DNA of 64,000 bases from Diphasiastrum complanatum (Eukaryota; Streptophyta; Lycopodiopsida; Lycopodiales; Lycopodiaceae): the NCBI GenBank assembly GCA_029204225.1, contig CM055094.1:29498107-29562106 (forward strand). Direction: 5' to 3'. The notes below the pieces were generated by a model. The model did not search any database, was not told where the DNA came from, and saw only the letters and a program-made list of their open reading frames with translations. The translations under genes were made by a program, and so were the position numbers. The first letter of the stretch is position 1; every line of letters starts with the position of its first letter. This document shows, piece by piece, positions 11,881-23,475 of this stretch.

Positions 11881-13700
11881 TCCATGATAAAGGGAGTAAT
11901 AATTTTGCATCCTTCACCCAAAGTATTTTACTTCTTCTTCTAAACTAGTTGGCTCTCTAATGGCACAATTTTCTTGTTTGGTTTTCAATATCCAATATTT
12001 AAGTATCACGAATAAAAAGAGTCCACTCTAGTTTCTAAGGAAGACTTGAATAACTTCAACAAACATCATAGTCGATTGAATCTAGGGCTTTCCCATCGAC
12101 TCCTCAAGAATGTTTTGTGAGTAACATTTTACTAACTTTATCTAGTCTAGCTTTTCATACAAGTTATATGTGGTCTTTGAGAATGTTTTGATTTGAAGAG
12201 AAAATCCCTCCCTAATCATACTTCTAATCCTACTTTGTATTCTTTTGTTTAAACTTCTTTTGATGATAAAGGAAGGATAATTTTGCATCCTTCATCTAGA
12301 ATATTGTACTTGTTCTTCTTGACATATTGTCTCTTTGAAGGTGCAATTTCCCTATTTGCTTTCCAATCTCCAATACCTAAATAGCTTAGTAAGAAGAATC
12401 CACTCTATATCTAAGAAAGATTTGAATCACTAACAAATTCTCCAATTGATGAAACCTGGCCCTTCTATCTTCCACTTTTCGGCTTCCCCATTGACTCCTC
12501 AAGTAATTTGTTGTCAAAACCATTTCATTGACTTTATCTACTATAGCCTTCATACAAGTTGTATTTGGTCTTTGATAGTATTTTGATTTGAAGAGATATA
12601 CCCTCCCTAATTATATTCCTAGTCACTACTTAGTTTTCTTTTGCTTAAGCTATAACTCTCCATCCTTTGCCCAAAAGATCTTCTTCTTCTTCTTGACTCG
12701 TTGGCTCTTAAAAGGTGCAATTTCCTTGTTTGATTTTCAATCTCCAATATCTAAGTAACATAGTAAGAAGAATTTCCTAATTTTTCTAAGAAAGATTTGA
12801 ATCACTAACAATTCTCCAATCAATTAAACCTTGCCCTTCTATCTGCCACTTTAAGGCTTCCCCATTGACTCCTCAAGAAATATCTTGTCAAAACCATTGT
12901 ACTAACTTTATCTACTCTCATACAAGAAGTATTTGGTCTTTGATAGTTTTTTTTGATTTGGAGAGATATACCCTCCCTAATTATATTCCTAGTCAATACT
13001 TTGTTTTCTTTTGCTTAAGCTATAACTCCCCATCCTTCACCCAAAAGATCTAGTGCTTCTTCTTGACTCATTGGCTCTTTAAAGGCGCAATTTTCTTGTT
13101 TGATTTTCAATTTTCAATATGTAAGTAGCATAGTAAGAAGAATTCCCTCTATTTCTAAGCAAGATTTGAATCACTAACAAATTCTCCAATCGATTAAATC
13201 TAGCCCTTTTATCTTCCACTTTTTGGCTTCCCAATTAACTGCTTAGGAGATCTGTTGTCAAAACCATTTTACTAACTTTATCTACTCTGGCTTTCATACA
13301 AGTTATAATTGGTCTTTGAGAGTGTTATAATTTGAAGAGAAAGTCCCTCCCTAATAATGTTCCTAATCACTACTTTGTTTTCTTTTGCTTAAGCTTCCTT
13401 TAATGATAAAGGAAAGATAACTCTCCAGCCTTTGATTCTTCTTGACTTGTTTTTAAAGGTGCAATTTCCTTGTTTGGTTTTCAACATCCAATAACTAAGT
13501 AGCATAGTAAGAAAAATCAACTCTAGGTTTTATAAAAGACCTGAATGACTTAACAAATTTTCCAGTATATTAAACCTAGCCCTTCTATCCTCTACTTTTT
13601 TGGCTTCCCCATTGACTCCACAAGAATTCTATCATCAAAACCATTTTACTACTTTATCTAGGGCTTTGGCATTTTGTGAGTAAATCATTTGCGAGTTTTG
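11880..13700. repeat. tandem array, about 375-bp monomers, about 5 copies
   Basis: The anchor ACTTTATC recurs at 12135, 12531, 12905, 13275 and 13651, giving spacings of 396, 374, 370 and 376 bp. Each unit carries the same ordered text: a GGAAGATAA...CATCCTT opening, TTCTTCTTGAC, GGTGCAATTT, CCAATATCTAAGTA, TAGTAAGAAGAAT, TTGGCTTCCCCATTGACTCC, ACAAGTTATATTTGGTCTTTG and CCCTCCCTAAT. Divergence between units is noticeable. There is no coding potential. Confidence 0.85.
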
Positions 13701-13796
13701 GATTTTTTAAGTTACATAAAATTGATAGCACATGGGGTGCTACCATTTTTTGTGGTTTGTGGACATTTGTTCTTGCCATATTTATTTTTTCTCTGA

Positions 13797-14400
13797 GCAC
13801 GTTGGCATGCTCAGGATTTCAGCTACAAAGACAAAATAAAAACCTAAATTTGATTAAAAAATGGATTCTACATACAAAATGGAACATTTTTGCTTTTTGG
13901 ATCATCTCAATCCGAGCTATAATAAGGAAGTCAAAGTTTTCAAAGTTAAAAACAAAAATTTGTCCTTGGCACTTGAAATCTTGAACACGCTGGCGTGCTC
14001 AGGATTTCAGCTACAAAGACAAAATAAAAACCTAAATTTGATTGAACCAATGGATTCTACATACAAAATGGAACATTTTTGCTTTTTGGATCATCTCAAT
14101 CCGAGCTATAATAAGGAAGTTATAATCGTTCAAAGTTAAAATAAAAAAATTGTCCTTGGCACTTGAAATCTTGAGCACGCCTGCGTGCTAAGGATTTCAG
14201 CTGCAAAGATAAAATAAAAACCTAAATTTGATTGAACCAATGGATTCTACATACAAAATGGAACATTTTTGCTTTTTGGATCATCTCAATTTGAGCTATA
14301 ATAGGAAAGTGACGGCTGTTCAAAGTTTTCAAGGCTACAAAAGAAAATTTGCCCTTGGTAGCTGGAATTGAGAGCACGCCGTCGTGCAACCAATTTCAGT
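13797..14400. repeat. tandem array, about 190-bp monomers, 3-4 copies
   Basis: The anchor CAGGATTTCAGCT recurs at 13811, 13999 and 14189 (spacings 188 and 190), with a more diverged fourth copy near 14388. Units contain a GCACGC..GCGTGC palindrome and a block starting GGATTCTACATACAAAATGG. Short frames read through the repeats but are composition artefacts. Confidence 0.9.
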
Positions 14401-14570
14401 TGCAAGGCTTACAGTTGAAATTGGTAGCACGCTAGCTCTCAATTCTAGGTGTTAAGGGCAAATTTTCTTTTCTAGCCCTGAAAACTTTGAATGGTTGTAA
14501 ATTTCTTATTACAGCTCGGATTGAGATTATCCAGAAAGATAAAATATTCCATTTTTTATGTAGAATCAAT
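14341..14570. repeat. foldback closing the 190-bp array
   Basis: The last, diverged repeat unit (AAATTTGCCCTTGG..GAGCACGCC..CAATTTCAGTTGCAAGG) is followed immediately by its own inverted copy (TTGAAATTGG..AGCACGC..CTCTCAATTC..AAGGGCAAATTTTC), continuing into inverted 'gctcggattgagat' and 'tccattttttatgtagaatc'. The array therefore ends in a head-to-head inversion. Confidence 0.8.
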
Positions 14571-15419
14571 TAGCGTAAACAAATTAGTATTTGACTACAA
14601 GTTGAGACTGGTCTATGGAGGATAATAAGATATATCCATGGCTTTCTAATGAGCCCTACACTATATATGAAAGATAGCAAAGCCTATATTTGATAGCATG
14701 CCATGTGCCATGAAAGTTTAAAAGCTAGATAGGAAAAAAAACTCACAAAAATTGCAGATAATTTACTCGCCAATTGTCAAAATCCCTTTATCTACTCTAA
14801 TTTTTATATAGGTTATACACATTACAAAACCTTCAGATCAAAAGTGTTCGACTTAAAGAATATGTTCGTATGTACTTTAGGACTTGCCAAAGAATTTATA
14901 AACCTATAGGGACATGGTGAGCTCATAAACACTTCTAGAAAAGACCAAAATACCTCATATTGTAACACCCACTACCATACTAAACATATAACAAGTCTTT
15001 AATTGGCTATCCTTAATATGCTTAGTCTTATTTTGGACATCCATCAATTAAGTTGTTTAATCTTCTCATGGCTCTTGATTTCCATTTTTAAAATCATTGA
15101 AGCCAAAACCATCATACACTTGACAATATGTAACAAGAAAGCTAAAACTCATGTAAGATTTCTTGCCCTTGCCTTGTTGTGTATGCTTAAAAGCTTAGCA
15201 ATTTACAAGACAAATATGAGTGCTCTTACTTCAATTTGTGTCAAGGTTTTCCAAGAAATTTGCTCTTTATTAGATAGAACCATTCTTACAAGTGTAATGA
15301 AAAACATTGACTTTAAAATAAATTATGGTTGTACCCACCTACCTAGTCGTTCAATAAATTTAGCATACGAGTCCATGATTATGCTTTCACAAACAATTGG
15401 CCTATTCCTACTATGTACC
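14571..15419. other. gene-less stretch
   Basis: A 166-codon plus-strand frame begins at 15003, but its end is made of the CA microsatellite and it has no domain features. I do not call it a gene. Confidence 0.4.
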
Positions 15420-15464
<45 letters not shown>

Positions 15465-15468
15465 ATAT
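15420..15468. repeat. (CA)n microsatellite
   Basis: About 48 bp of uninterrupted ACAC. Confidence 0.95.
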
Positions 15469-15651
15469 GCCATACTTTTTGCACCATCACACGTTTGAAC
15501 TAGTTATTTCTTTCTATGAAGGAGTAGTTTAGTTTTCTCATGCGTGTCGTAATACTTGTAGGGTAAATTGGAGTTAAACTCTCAAATGGAGGACCTATGG
15601 GGGAGTAGTTGAGAAGTAAACATTTAATATATTGGGTAAAGCCATGGATCA

Positions 15652-15846
15652 TGTAAGAGCGCCTTTCCATTGGACGCGTTCACCTATGGAAAGTGACATA
15701 AATCAAGAGAATGGGTGGAAGCGTGGGCAAACAGGTTTGCAAGATTAAAAAAAATTAGGTGTTCGAGAGAACGCGTCACCCGTTCAACTATAAAATGCAT
15801 GAGGTAGTTCCCGGGTGAATGGATGACATGGAAAGCTGCTCTTACA
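15652..15846. mobile_element. MITE with terminal inverted repeats
   Basis: The left end TGTAAGAGCgcCTTTCCAT is matched by the inverted right end ATGGAAAGctGCTCTTACA, which defines a 195-bp non-coding element. Complementarity continues inside as GTTCACC/GGGTGAA. I could not settle the target-site duplication, so the superfamily is open. Confidence 0.65.
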
Positions 15847-16552
15847 AATTTTATATATTGTATCTATTTTCTGTAAATTTTTGACTTTGACTGGCGAAAA
15901 TAGGACTCATCCCGAAACTAGCTAGATATACACAAAATTTACAATATTCGGCACTAGGTCAATGCAATGTCTCAACTCTCGAAGGGCATGTTGTTTCATA
16001 GTTTAGGCTCAAAGGGAAGGTGACAGTACAATTATCATGACCTCGAAGGCATGAAGGCATGCATCACCGATCTTCACTCCCCTTGTGAATTAGGTAGCAA
16101 CAGTCTTCACAACCCCAATAAGGAGGCAACCAGTGTGTTCACAATCTCGAACGACAAAACATTAATCTTAATGGCACTACATCATAGAAGAAAGAAGTTT
16201 GGAGCTTCAAAGATATACTCACACGTGCTACCTGGGACAAATCATTGTACATATTGTCAATATCAACGAATACTATGTTACACATTCAAATAAATCACAT
16301 CACAGGATGTGTGTATGTCCCCATCTCATTGTCAAACCCAACACGGGATTTGAAAAACGAAAATAGAGACACACAAACAATAGCATAAGTTCAACAAAAC
16401 ACAACCCAATCATGTGGTAACATGGTAAGCCCCCTAGGCCCATGTGGGTTGCAAGCCAAACCACTTTTCCCCCTCTATGTGTGTGTAATATATTTTTATT
16501 TGATTTTTTGGGTTGCTTTTGTGTACAGCCCTGATGCTGCTGAATTGTAAGG
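15847..16552. other. gene-less stretch
   Basis: No supported feature. Confidence 0.4.
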
Positions 16553-16577
16553 CACCCCCCCCCCCCCCCCCCCCCCC
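16553..16577. repeat. poly-C tract
   Basis: About 25 consecutive C, followed by further C and CT runs. Confidence 0.95.
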
Positions 16578-16659
16578 GCCCCCCCTCTTTCTCTCTTTCT
16601 TGGCTGTTGACAGTTGGGGCCAAAGAAGAAGGACACCCAGCTTTTTATGTGAGTTTCTT

Positions 16660-17300
16660 TGTTTATTAAAGGCCCCTTTGCCAGGCCCGTGACCCCCTGG
16701 CCGTGCCCTCCTGGCTTCAGGCCAAAAAGCCTTAAGCCCTCCCCTTTCCAGGACTGGTCCTCCCGTGATTTATCTGCACGCTGGCTTTTTCAGCCCGCCA
16801 CCGTTGGATGCTATCGGAGATCATCGGCCCTTGCCACGCTCTCGTATCAAGCCGTGGGATTTTCTCCAAGTGGCAGTGTGGACGCGTGGCTGTATCTGAG
16901 TGGGAGCGCGGAAAATTGTTTGTAGTTTCTTTGCGTGCCGTCGGTGGGCCCCGCTTCGTCTCGGACATCCTCCTTCGTCTTGTGCATTTATGGCGTACTT
17001 TACTCCTCCGCCCACTTCGATGCTTGCCACGCGTCACATCGCCACTTGGAGAAATTTTAACGGCTGATCTGAGACACGTGGCAAAATCTGGAAGAATCCA
17101 AACGGTGGCGGGGTTAACATCGTCCGGGCACATTAAAAGATGGGCGGTCGGGTTCAGCTTACAAGGCCTTATTGAATCTCGAATCCCACGCTTGGATGCT
17201 TGACACGCGTCCCGGCTAGAACCTGGAGCTATATCGACGGTCCAGCTTAGACACGTGGCAGAATCTGAACGTGTGAAGAAAAATCCGACCTTGGAGAGCC
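16660..17300 (+). promoter_or_regulatory. GC-rich upstream region with CACGTGGC boxes
   Basis: This GC-rich island ends about 1.1 kb before the DUF604 start codon. GACACGTGGCA-type sites (G-box/ABRE core ACGTGGC) occur at 17073-17082 and 17250-17260, each preceded by a similar 'acggc/acggtcc' phrase and a GCTTG(C/A)CACGCGTC block at about 17022 and 17200. The text is therefore a diverged direct repeat of roughly 180 bp carrying one box per unit. Such boxes bind bZIP/bHLH factors in plants. Frames on both strands are composition artefacts. It could serve the DUF604 gene or be an older promoter-like repeat. Confidence 0.45.
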
Positions 17301-17923
17301 AGATCCATCACCGACATGAGGGCGGCTAAATTTAATTATGGGTTCTTCTCAAGGATTAGTCAGACTTAACTGTTAAGGCATTTGTTAAATTTTGCTTTTT
17401 TGCTCTTGAAACATGAAACATTCTTCTTCCTAACCAGCTTTAAATTTTGTTAGGGTTTGATCTGATGCTCCAATTCCCCCATACTAGATCTGCAATACTT
17501 TTTGTTCCTCCAAATTTTTGCTTTTTTTTTGTTGGGTTAGCTCATCTGCAAGTGCAAATCCAGCTCCCCACTTCGATGGCAACTTACAGTGTGAGCTGCA
17601 AATGAGCCAGGTTGAAGCTTGTGATTTTATGTTGTGTCTCAATCACCTCCTGGGATTTGTCAGCAGTAGCAGCAGGCAGGCAGTGCTGCTGCTGCTGCAA
17701 GTGGTTTGGGTCTTACTTAAATCTTGCTGCCCACTAAAGGTTTTGTTTTCTTTTCTGAGAAGAAAGGACAATATCTTTTCAATGCAACCTTTTTGAGACT
17801 AAATCATTGATCTCCTTCCTTCTGAGATCTCTCTCACACCATCTCCATCATCCATCCCTTCTGCTGCACAACAATACACACCAAAATCTTTCCTTCACCC
17901 AAAATTGCTTATTGCTGCTAGAA

Positions 17924-17929
17924 TATAAA
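17924..17929 (+). promoter_or_regulatory. candidate TATA box of the DUF604 gene
   Basis: TATAAA in the context AGAATATAAAGCCC, followed by a C- and A-rich stretch where transcription could start (about 17955). This would give a leader of about 450 bases. No experimental start is available. Confidence 0.4.
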
Positions 17930-18399
17930 GCCCATACACAGCATAATCACCCCCAACCACAACCCCACCCCCCTCCCCACAACAAAAAACACGCTCACAT
18001 CAACTATTCTAACTACTTTCCTTTTTATTTTTGAGGGAGAGGTGAGGTGGAGGTGTGGTGAGGTCCACTACAGATGATTTGCCTCCTCCAAAGAAGAGTT
18101 CTGGACCCACTTTGCATCATCAAACTGTAGCTTAACCAAAAAGAGATTCTGGTAAAGGATGTAAACTATGTCTCTAGCTTTCCTCTAGGAAGCGTGGTTG
18201 CTCAAGCTACCAAGTGTACTCCTCGCATATATTCTCCGTCCAGATTTGGATCGCAATGGAGGAGCTCAAAGTAAGGCGTGTTTGATCCAGCTGAGCTAAG
18301 GAAGCTTTGCTTAAACAATGTGCCTCTGTGTCTAATCTCCAAAAGGTGATATATGCAGAAGAATGAGTAGGAACTGAGTCGGTTCTGTGAGAGGAAATC

Positions 18400-21300
18400 A
18401 TGAGTGTGTTCTTTATATTTTCTGAGAGCAAGAAGAGGAAGCATGCAGATGCATTGGATGGAGCTGTAGTTGAGGCGGGGATGGCGAACGGGAAGGCGTG
18501 GGCACTGGGGGGTTCAGGCAACCAATCTGCAGCTGAGCAGCTTGCTGGAGCAGCTGGGATCACCAGATTATCGCTGGGAATCATGGCTGCCTTCGCCTGC
18601 TCCTTTTTTTCTGTCCTGCTCCTCGGATTCACCAGCCTTCCATGCCCTTCCTTCTCCCTCCATTGCATTGGAGGAGGCTGCAGCCCCAAACCCACATCCA
18701 ATTCTGCCTTAACTACTACGTCGCTGCTGCTCTCTTCTTCCAGTCAACGCGTCATTGCTCGTCCAAGCTTGAATCAAGCTCTAGTTCCTGTTGCTGCAAG
18801 CAAAACATTCTTCCCCTACCCAACAGATCTCGCGCACATCGTTTTTGGAATTGCTGCATCATCGAAGCTGTGGGCAAGCCGCAAGGAGTATGTGAAGCTA
18901 TGGTGGAGGCCAGCACAAATGCGAGGCTTTGTGTGGCTGGACAAGCCCATGAACTCCTCACCTTCCATGCCACCCATCAAAATCTCTTCCCCCACTTCCA
19001 ACTTCAGCTACACCAATCCCAGAGGCAGCCGATCCGCCATTCGCATCTCTCGCATTGTATCCGAGACTTTCCGCCTCCATCTACCAGATGTGCACTGGTT
19101 TGTGATGGGAGATGATGACACAGTCTTCATTCCAGAAAACTTAGTAAAAGTTCTCTCTAAATACAACCACAGCCGATACTATTACATTGGATCAAACTCA
19201 GAAAGCCATACTCAGAATATACACTTTTCATACAATATGGCGTATGGAGGTGGGGGATTTGCCATCAGCTACCCTCTCGCCAAAGCTCTGGAAAGAATCC
19301 AGGACAAGTGTCTTCAAAGATACTCTCAACTTTTTGGGAGTGATGACAGATTGCAGGCTTGCATGGCCGAGTTGGGCGTGCCTCTTACCAAAGAAGCTGG
19401 TTTTCACCAAGTACGGCTAGGCTATTCGCTGCCCTTCACCATTCTCTTTTTTCTGGTTTTGCTCTCTAGTTTTGCAATTAGCTCAATCCTGTATCACTTT
19501 CCTTCTTAGAGTACATGTTCATGAACAGATACCAGTTTAATTTGGTGAATTAGTCTGTCATGTTTTATAGGATTAATCAAGCCAGGTCTAGCTAGTATAT
19601 TCTTTTAAGTTCCTTTCGCTTTTTCTTTTGCATGTTCCTTCCAACTTTCAAAGCTGGCCTGCTCTGTCCAAGGATCCCTAGCAGTGGTGTTCTCACGTTT
19701 TCTTTCTGAAAATTGGTTGTTTTCCTCCCGCAGCCCGCTTCTCAACCTGACCCGTTAATTCATTCCCAGACTTCCAACTTGCATGAATTTCGTAAAGTTT
19801 GACTAATAACAGCTAAATCCTTCTCATTGTCAAACGGTCTTAACTTTCTGCCACTTACAAAATTGGTCAGCGAAATCCGACAACTGGTTGGATAATGGAC
19901 TTTGCCAGTTCTTGATCATCGATGAATATGTTTCCGGGCACTTACCACTTCGGAAATTTTTGCTTTGTCGAAGATGCAAACATTAAAAAATATGGAAATT
20001 CTCAAACTTTGTCAGCTTAAAACTTCTTAGTGCTCCGTTGTGAAAAGACACAATGACCATACTACATGGACCATGGTGTGCCAGAATTTGAAATGTCGTT
20101 AGGAATCAATGTAAATATGTAAATAATTGTCAGATTTGTCCCTAGTCAATTATGTGAATAATGTTCACATTGTCTCTAGTCAATTAGTGAAGGAAGCAGT
20201 CGAGTCCACGAGATAAAAAGAAGAAAAAGTTGGCTTATTTCTATTCAAGTTCAGACGTGCACTTGCAATCTGCATAATGAGATTTAACTAGAAAATCAAT
20301 GTGAAAGGTAGAGATGATAAATTAATTTTCCGACGTGTCATGGCAAACTAATATTTGAAGATTTGTGGATGAAGTTTGTCAAAACCTTTGGTAAAATAGG
20401 ACTATATATGTGCAGCATTTCTATCTAGAAGGTCAGTCTGAAAGGTAGGTACTTAATTGAAAGTCAAGGATTTACGTCAAAGTGAATGCTAGCACTTCCT
20501 TAAACTCCAAGTACCTATTGTCAAAATTTCCTCCCATTCTTTACTAAGCAGGTAAGTTGCCTTGCATATCTAGCTGGTTTTCAGACTTTCCCTTTCCTGC
20601 TCATTTCAAGATCAACTGGTTAAAAAGAGTGGTTGCTTGTAACAATTTGCCAGTTCTTCATGAGCACTGCTTGGTACTCTTATTCAAATTGTAGTTTAGT
20701 TCCAGCAAGAGTTGTGTTGCTCATGATTGTTACTCTAGAATATCTTCAAGAAGGCCACCTTTTCTGATCAGCTCTGTGGGCTTTTGCAGTTTGACGTTTA
20801 TGGTGATGCCTCTGGGTTGTTGATGGCTCACCCAGTGGCTCCACTTGTATCCATACACCACCTTGACATAATTGATCCCGTCTTTCCAAATATGAAGAGA
20901 TTGCAAGCATTGAAACATCTGAAAAAATCCATTAAAGTTGATCCTGCTGGCATGCTGCAGCAATCATTCTGCTATGATAACTGGCGTAATTGGTCCATTT
21001 CTGTTTCTTGGGGGTATGCAGCACAGGTCTATAGAGGTTTGCATTCTCCGAGATTTTTGGAATTGCCAACGAGAACCTTCATCAGCTGGTACAGAACCAC
21101 TGAGGAAACTGCTTATCCCTTTAGCAGTAGGCCAGTCTCTCTGTCTCCTTGTGAGCAACCAGTGGTGTTCCACATGAAAAATGTCAGCAGCCGAGGGGAT
21201 AATCAAAGTGAAAGCCTTTATGTCAGGGAAAGCAAAAGGAGAGGTAGTTGCAAGTGGAAGATGGCCTCCCCAGCTGGTCTTCAGTGGATACATGTACTCA

Positions 21301-21789
21301 AGGAGAAAACAGATGAATCCTGGCACCAGGTACAAAAATAGCTCAATCTGAAATAAATTCCATCACATTGTTTCAAATATTTTCCAATTTCTGTTAATAC
21401 ACTCGATAAGCACAGAACGGATCAAATCACCAAAGGAGATGCATGATGTTAGCAATGCAGATTTGTTTGCATGTAAGGAATGATTTGTGAAAGACAGTTA
21501 ACCTTTCAGAACTGTGTTTTAATTAGGGATGCCGAAGAATTCAAGGCAAGACAGTTTCTGTGCTTGTCTTACAGAGCAAGAACAAAAAAATTTCTCAACT
21601 GATAACAAAATGTTTTTGCTTTCTTTCTAAGTATAATTTCAAGGCCACTGTGACTCATTATATAATTGTCCTGTGCTGTGATTTGTTCTGCAGGCACCAA
21701 GGCGGCAGTGCTGTAAAATTTTGAAGTCTAATAGAAAAAATATATATATTCAAGTTAGAATCTGCAGAGAGGGCGAATTGGTTGCATAA
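18400..21789 (+). CDS. DUF604 / GT31-like glycosyltransferase, three exons
   Basis: Exons 18400-19410, 20790-21329 and 21694-21789 join in phase 0 with GT-AG borders (CACCAA|GTACGG, TTTTGCAG|TTTG, CACCAG|GTACAA, TTCTGCAG|GCAC), giving 548 residues. A signal-anchor helix is visible at about residues 57-78, then a Ser/Thr-rich stem, then the catalytic domain. It contains HIVFGIAASSKLW, the Asp triplet 238-240 in VMGDDDTVF (the metal-binding DxD motif of fringe-like GT31 enzymes), YMAYGGGGFAIS-type text and DVYGDASGLLMAHP. The C-terminal APRRQCC motif in exon 3 is usual for this plant family. Expected role: type II Golgi membrane protein transferring a sugar; donor and acceptor are unknown for most members. 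All family landmarks are present and unbroken, so the gene is probably functional. Initiation at 18400 is the first in-frame ATG before the anchor, and a later ATG (residue 28 or 62) is possible. Confidence 0.93.
19411..20789 (+). other. intron 1 of the DUF604 gene
   Basis: Starts GTACGG and ends CTTTTGCAG. I see no nested gene or recognisable mobile element inside. Confidence 0.85.
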
Positions 21790-22637
21790 ACTTCTGCTCT
21801 GCATTGGTGCTCCTGCTATTGGATGTAAAACTGTTGAGTTCACTGTAGAAAGGGTGACCTAATTCCATAAATGCTGCTTTCAAGCGGCTAATTTTTCTCT
21901 GCACTGGTAGTTCATTTACTAGGTGTAGGGTGGATAGACACACTAGAATAAGCGACCAGATCCATTTCATTGCTCCTTCCCCTCTTTGATAATGGGAAGA
22001 TGTGCCTTCCTAGCTTTTTATCTCTGATTCAGCTCATTTTGTTAGCTCTGCTACCTATTCTTTAGATTGAAGTGCTGGTTGGCAGTCATGCAGACAGTTT
22101 CCACATGATGTACATACTTATGCTAACGATTAATTGCTGCCAAGAATAAAAACTATAGCCTTTTTGTAATTCCAATCTGGATATGTTCTTGCCCATTCCA
22201 TACTTCATGAGTTCAGAGCAGTCCTCAAACATGGGGCAGGTCAAGTCTTCTAATCAGCATTTCATATATTAGTTTCTAGAACTTTAGCACTGTGATTCAA
22301 GTGTTGAAAGTTTGGCTTGGAACTTTTCTAATTGGGCTGGTTCTTAGTTATCATTCATAGTTCAAAGGTGTCCTTTTGACAAGACATTGAATGTTTGTCT
22401 GAAGTTCACTTCCTCTCGGCTCCAGCTAGGTGCTTAGGAAAAACCGATAAAGTCTTACAGATTGTTGAGGTTATGATTTCAGCCATTGGTTTCAAAGTTT
22501 GCAGTTTTTGTGCGCGAAAAATGCACTAGTTTTAGTCATACATTTCAAATATATAGGTTTTATTCCAGTACTTTACTGCTGCTGTTGAAATGTTGTATCT
22601 TTTTTATAAGGTTGGAACTTGGACTGAAAACATTTTA
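21790..22637. other. 3' flank of the DUF604 gene
   Basis: Presumed 3' untranslated region and intergenic DNA. No clear polyadenylation element or further gene was identified. Confidence 0.4.
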
Positions 22638-22639
22638 CT

Positions 22640-22890
22640 AACACCTAGAGTCCAGCCAATGCAGATTCAAGGGCGGGGGGAAGGGGATGGCCTTTGTGGC
22701 CCGCCCTTCCACCAGGGAAGGGCCTCCTGCTAAGGGCGGTTGTCCTATGCGGAAGGCCCTTCTGATGGCAGAAGGGCTGAGGAGGTGGACTTTCCTAACG
22801 TGAAAACAGCTTTCACTTCTTTTTTTCATTTTTTTTTGCCCTAATTTTTTTTTTACATGGACCTTTCGGAAGGTACATGTCAAAAATCTT
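22640..22890. repeat. GC-rich foldback-like element, orientation A
   Basis: Internally palindromic GGGAAGGGCC/GGCCCTT runs are followed by CTGAGGAGGTGGACTTTCC, TGAAAACAGC, a T-rich tract, and a small hairpin ACATGGACCTT..AAGGTACATGT at about 22855-22880. The same order occurs inverted at about 24560-24780. Confidence 0.6.
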
Positions 22891-23180
22891 GAAATGAAAA
22901 AAACATAGGTGCATGGATTCCGCTCTGGGAGGTAGTTTTGTTTCCTTTGAAGACTACTTAAGTTTTGACAGCCCTGAAGAAAAACTGGGCCATCTAGCCT
23001 TTCTGAGGCACTACATTGATTTTGTTTTTCACATGCTCTCCTTTTTGTGCAGCTGAGTGGAGTAAAACTAGAAACCTAAACCTTTAAACCACTCACATGT
23101 GAAGGACTGGCTCATCTAGTATTGGAGAGCTAGCACCTTAGGAAAAATTCTAACGAGTCCTTGACCTTAATGGATTTTTT

Positions 23181-23230
23181 GGTGACTATTCTGCCCATTT
23201 CTGAATAGATTAAAAAGCAGAATAGTCACC
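23181..23230. repeat. hairpin with perfect 13-bp arms
   Basis: GGTGACTATTCTG (23181-23193) and its exact complement CAGAATAGTCACC (23218-23230) enclose a 24-base loop. Confidence 0.9.
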
Positions 23231-23254
23231 CGTTTTTTTAAAAAAAAAATAGTG

Positions 23255-23350
23255 CAGATTTTGCCTACGTCTGCCACGTGGTAGCATCGGATTGGTCTCA
23301 AATTTTGTTAGTGCTGATTTTGCTTGCACCTGCCACGTGGCAACTAAGGA
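23255..23350. repeat. 59-bp direct repeat carrying CCACGTGG
   Basis: TGCCACGTGG starts at 23272 and again at 23331, each followed by a GGATTGGT block. The second is a 12-bp perfect palindrome TGCCACGTGGCA. Confidence 0.75.
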
Positions 23351-23413
23351 TTGGTTTAAAAAGGTTCCATTACGCAATGGAAGGGGCCGGGCAGAGGCCA
23401 TTTTGCCCGGTTC

Positions 23414-23475
23414 GGATTTCCAAAAATTTTTAGGCTCGGCCCCTCCGGGCCGAGCCTAAAAATTTTTGGAAATCC
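23414..23475. repeat. perfect 29-bp inverted repeat with 4-base loop
   Basis: The arms 23414-23442 and 23447-23475 are exact reverse complements; the loop is CTCC. The arms run GGATTTCC, A5T5, AGGCTCGGCCC. It is flanked by degenerate CGG/CCG text. Confidence 0.95.

Noticed and set aside
15003-15503. 166-codon plus-strand ORF
   Set aside because: Its last 20 codons are CA microsatellite (THTHTH), and the rest has no domain or homology that I can see. Stop frequency in this AT-rich DNA allows it by chance.
16659-17203. Several overlapping frames of 69-133 codons on both strands
   Set aside because: They sit in a GC-rich promoter-like island, overlap each other on both strands and show no family features. 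GC-rich DNA has few stops.
18207-19410. Antisense and alternate-frame ORFs within the DUF604 gene
   Set aside because: They are shadows of exon 1, which has unambiguous family motifs in its own frame.
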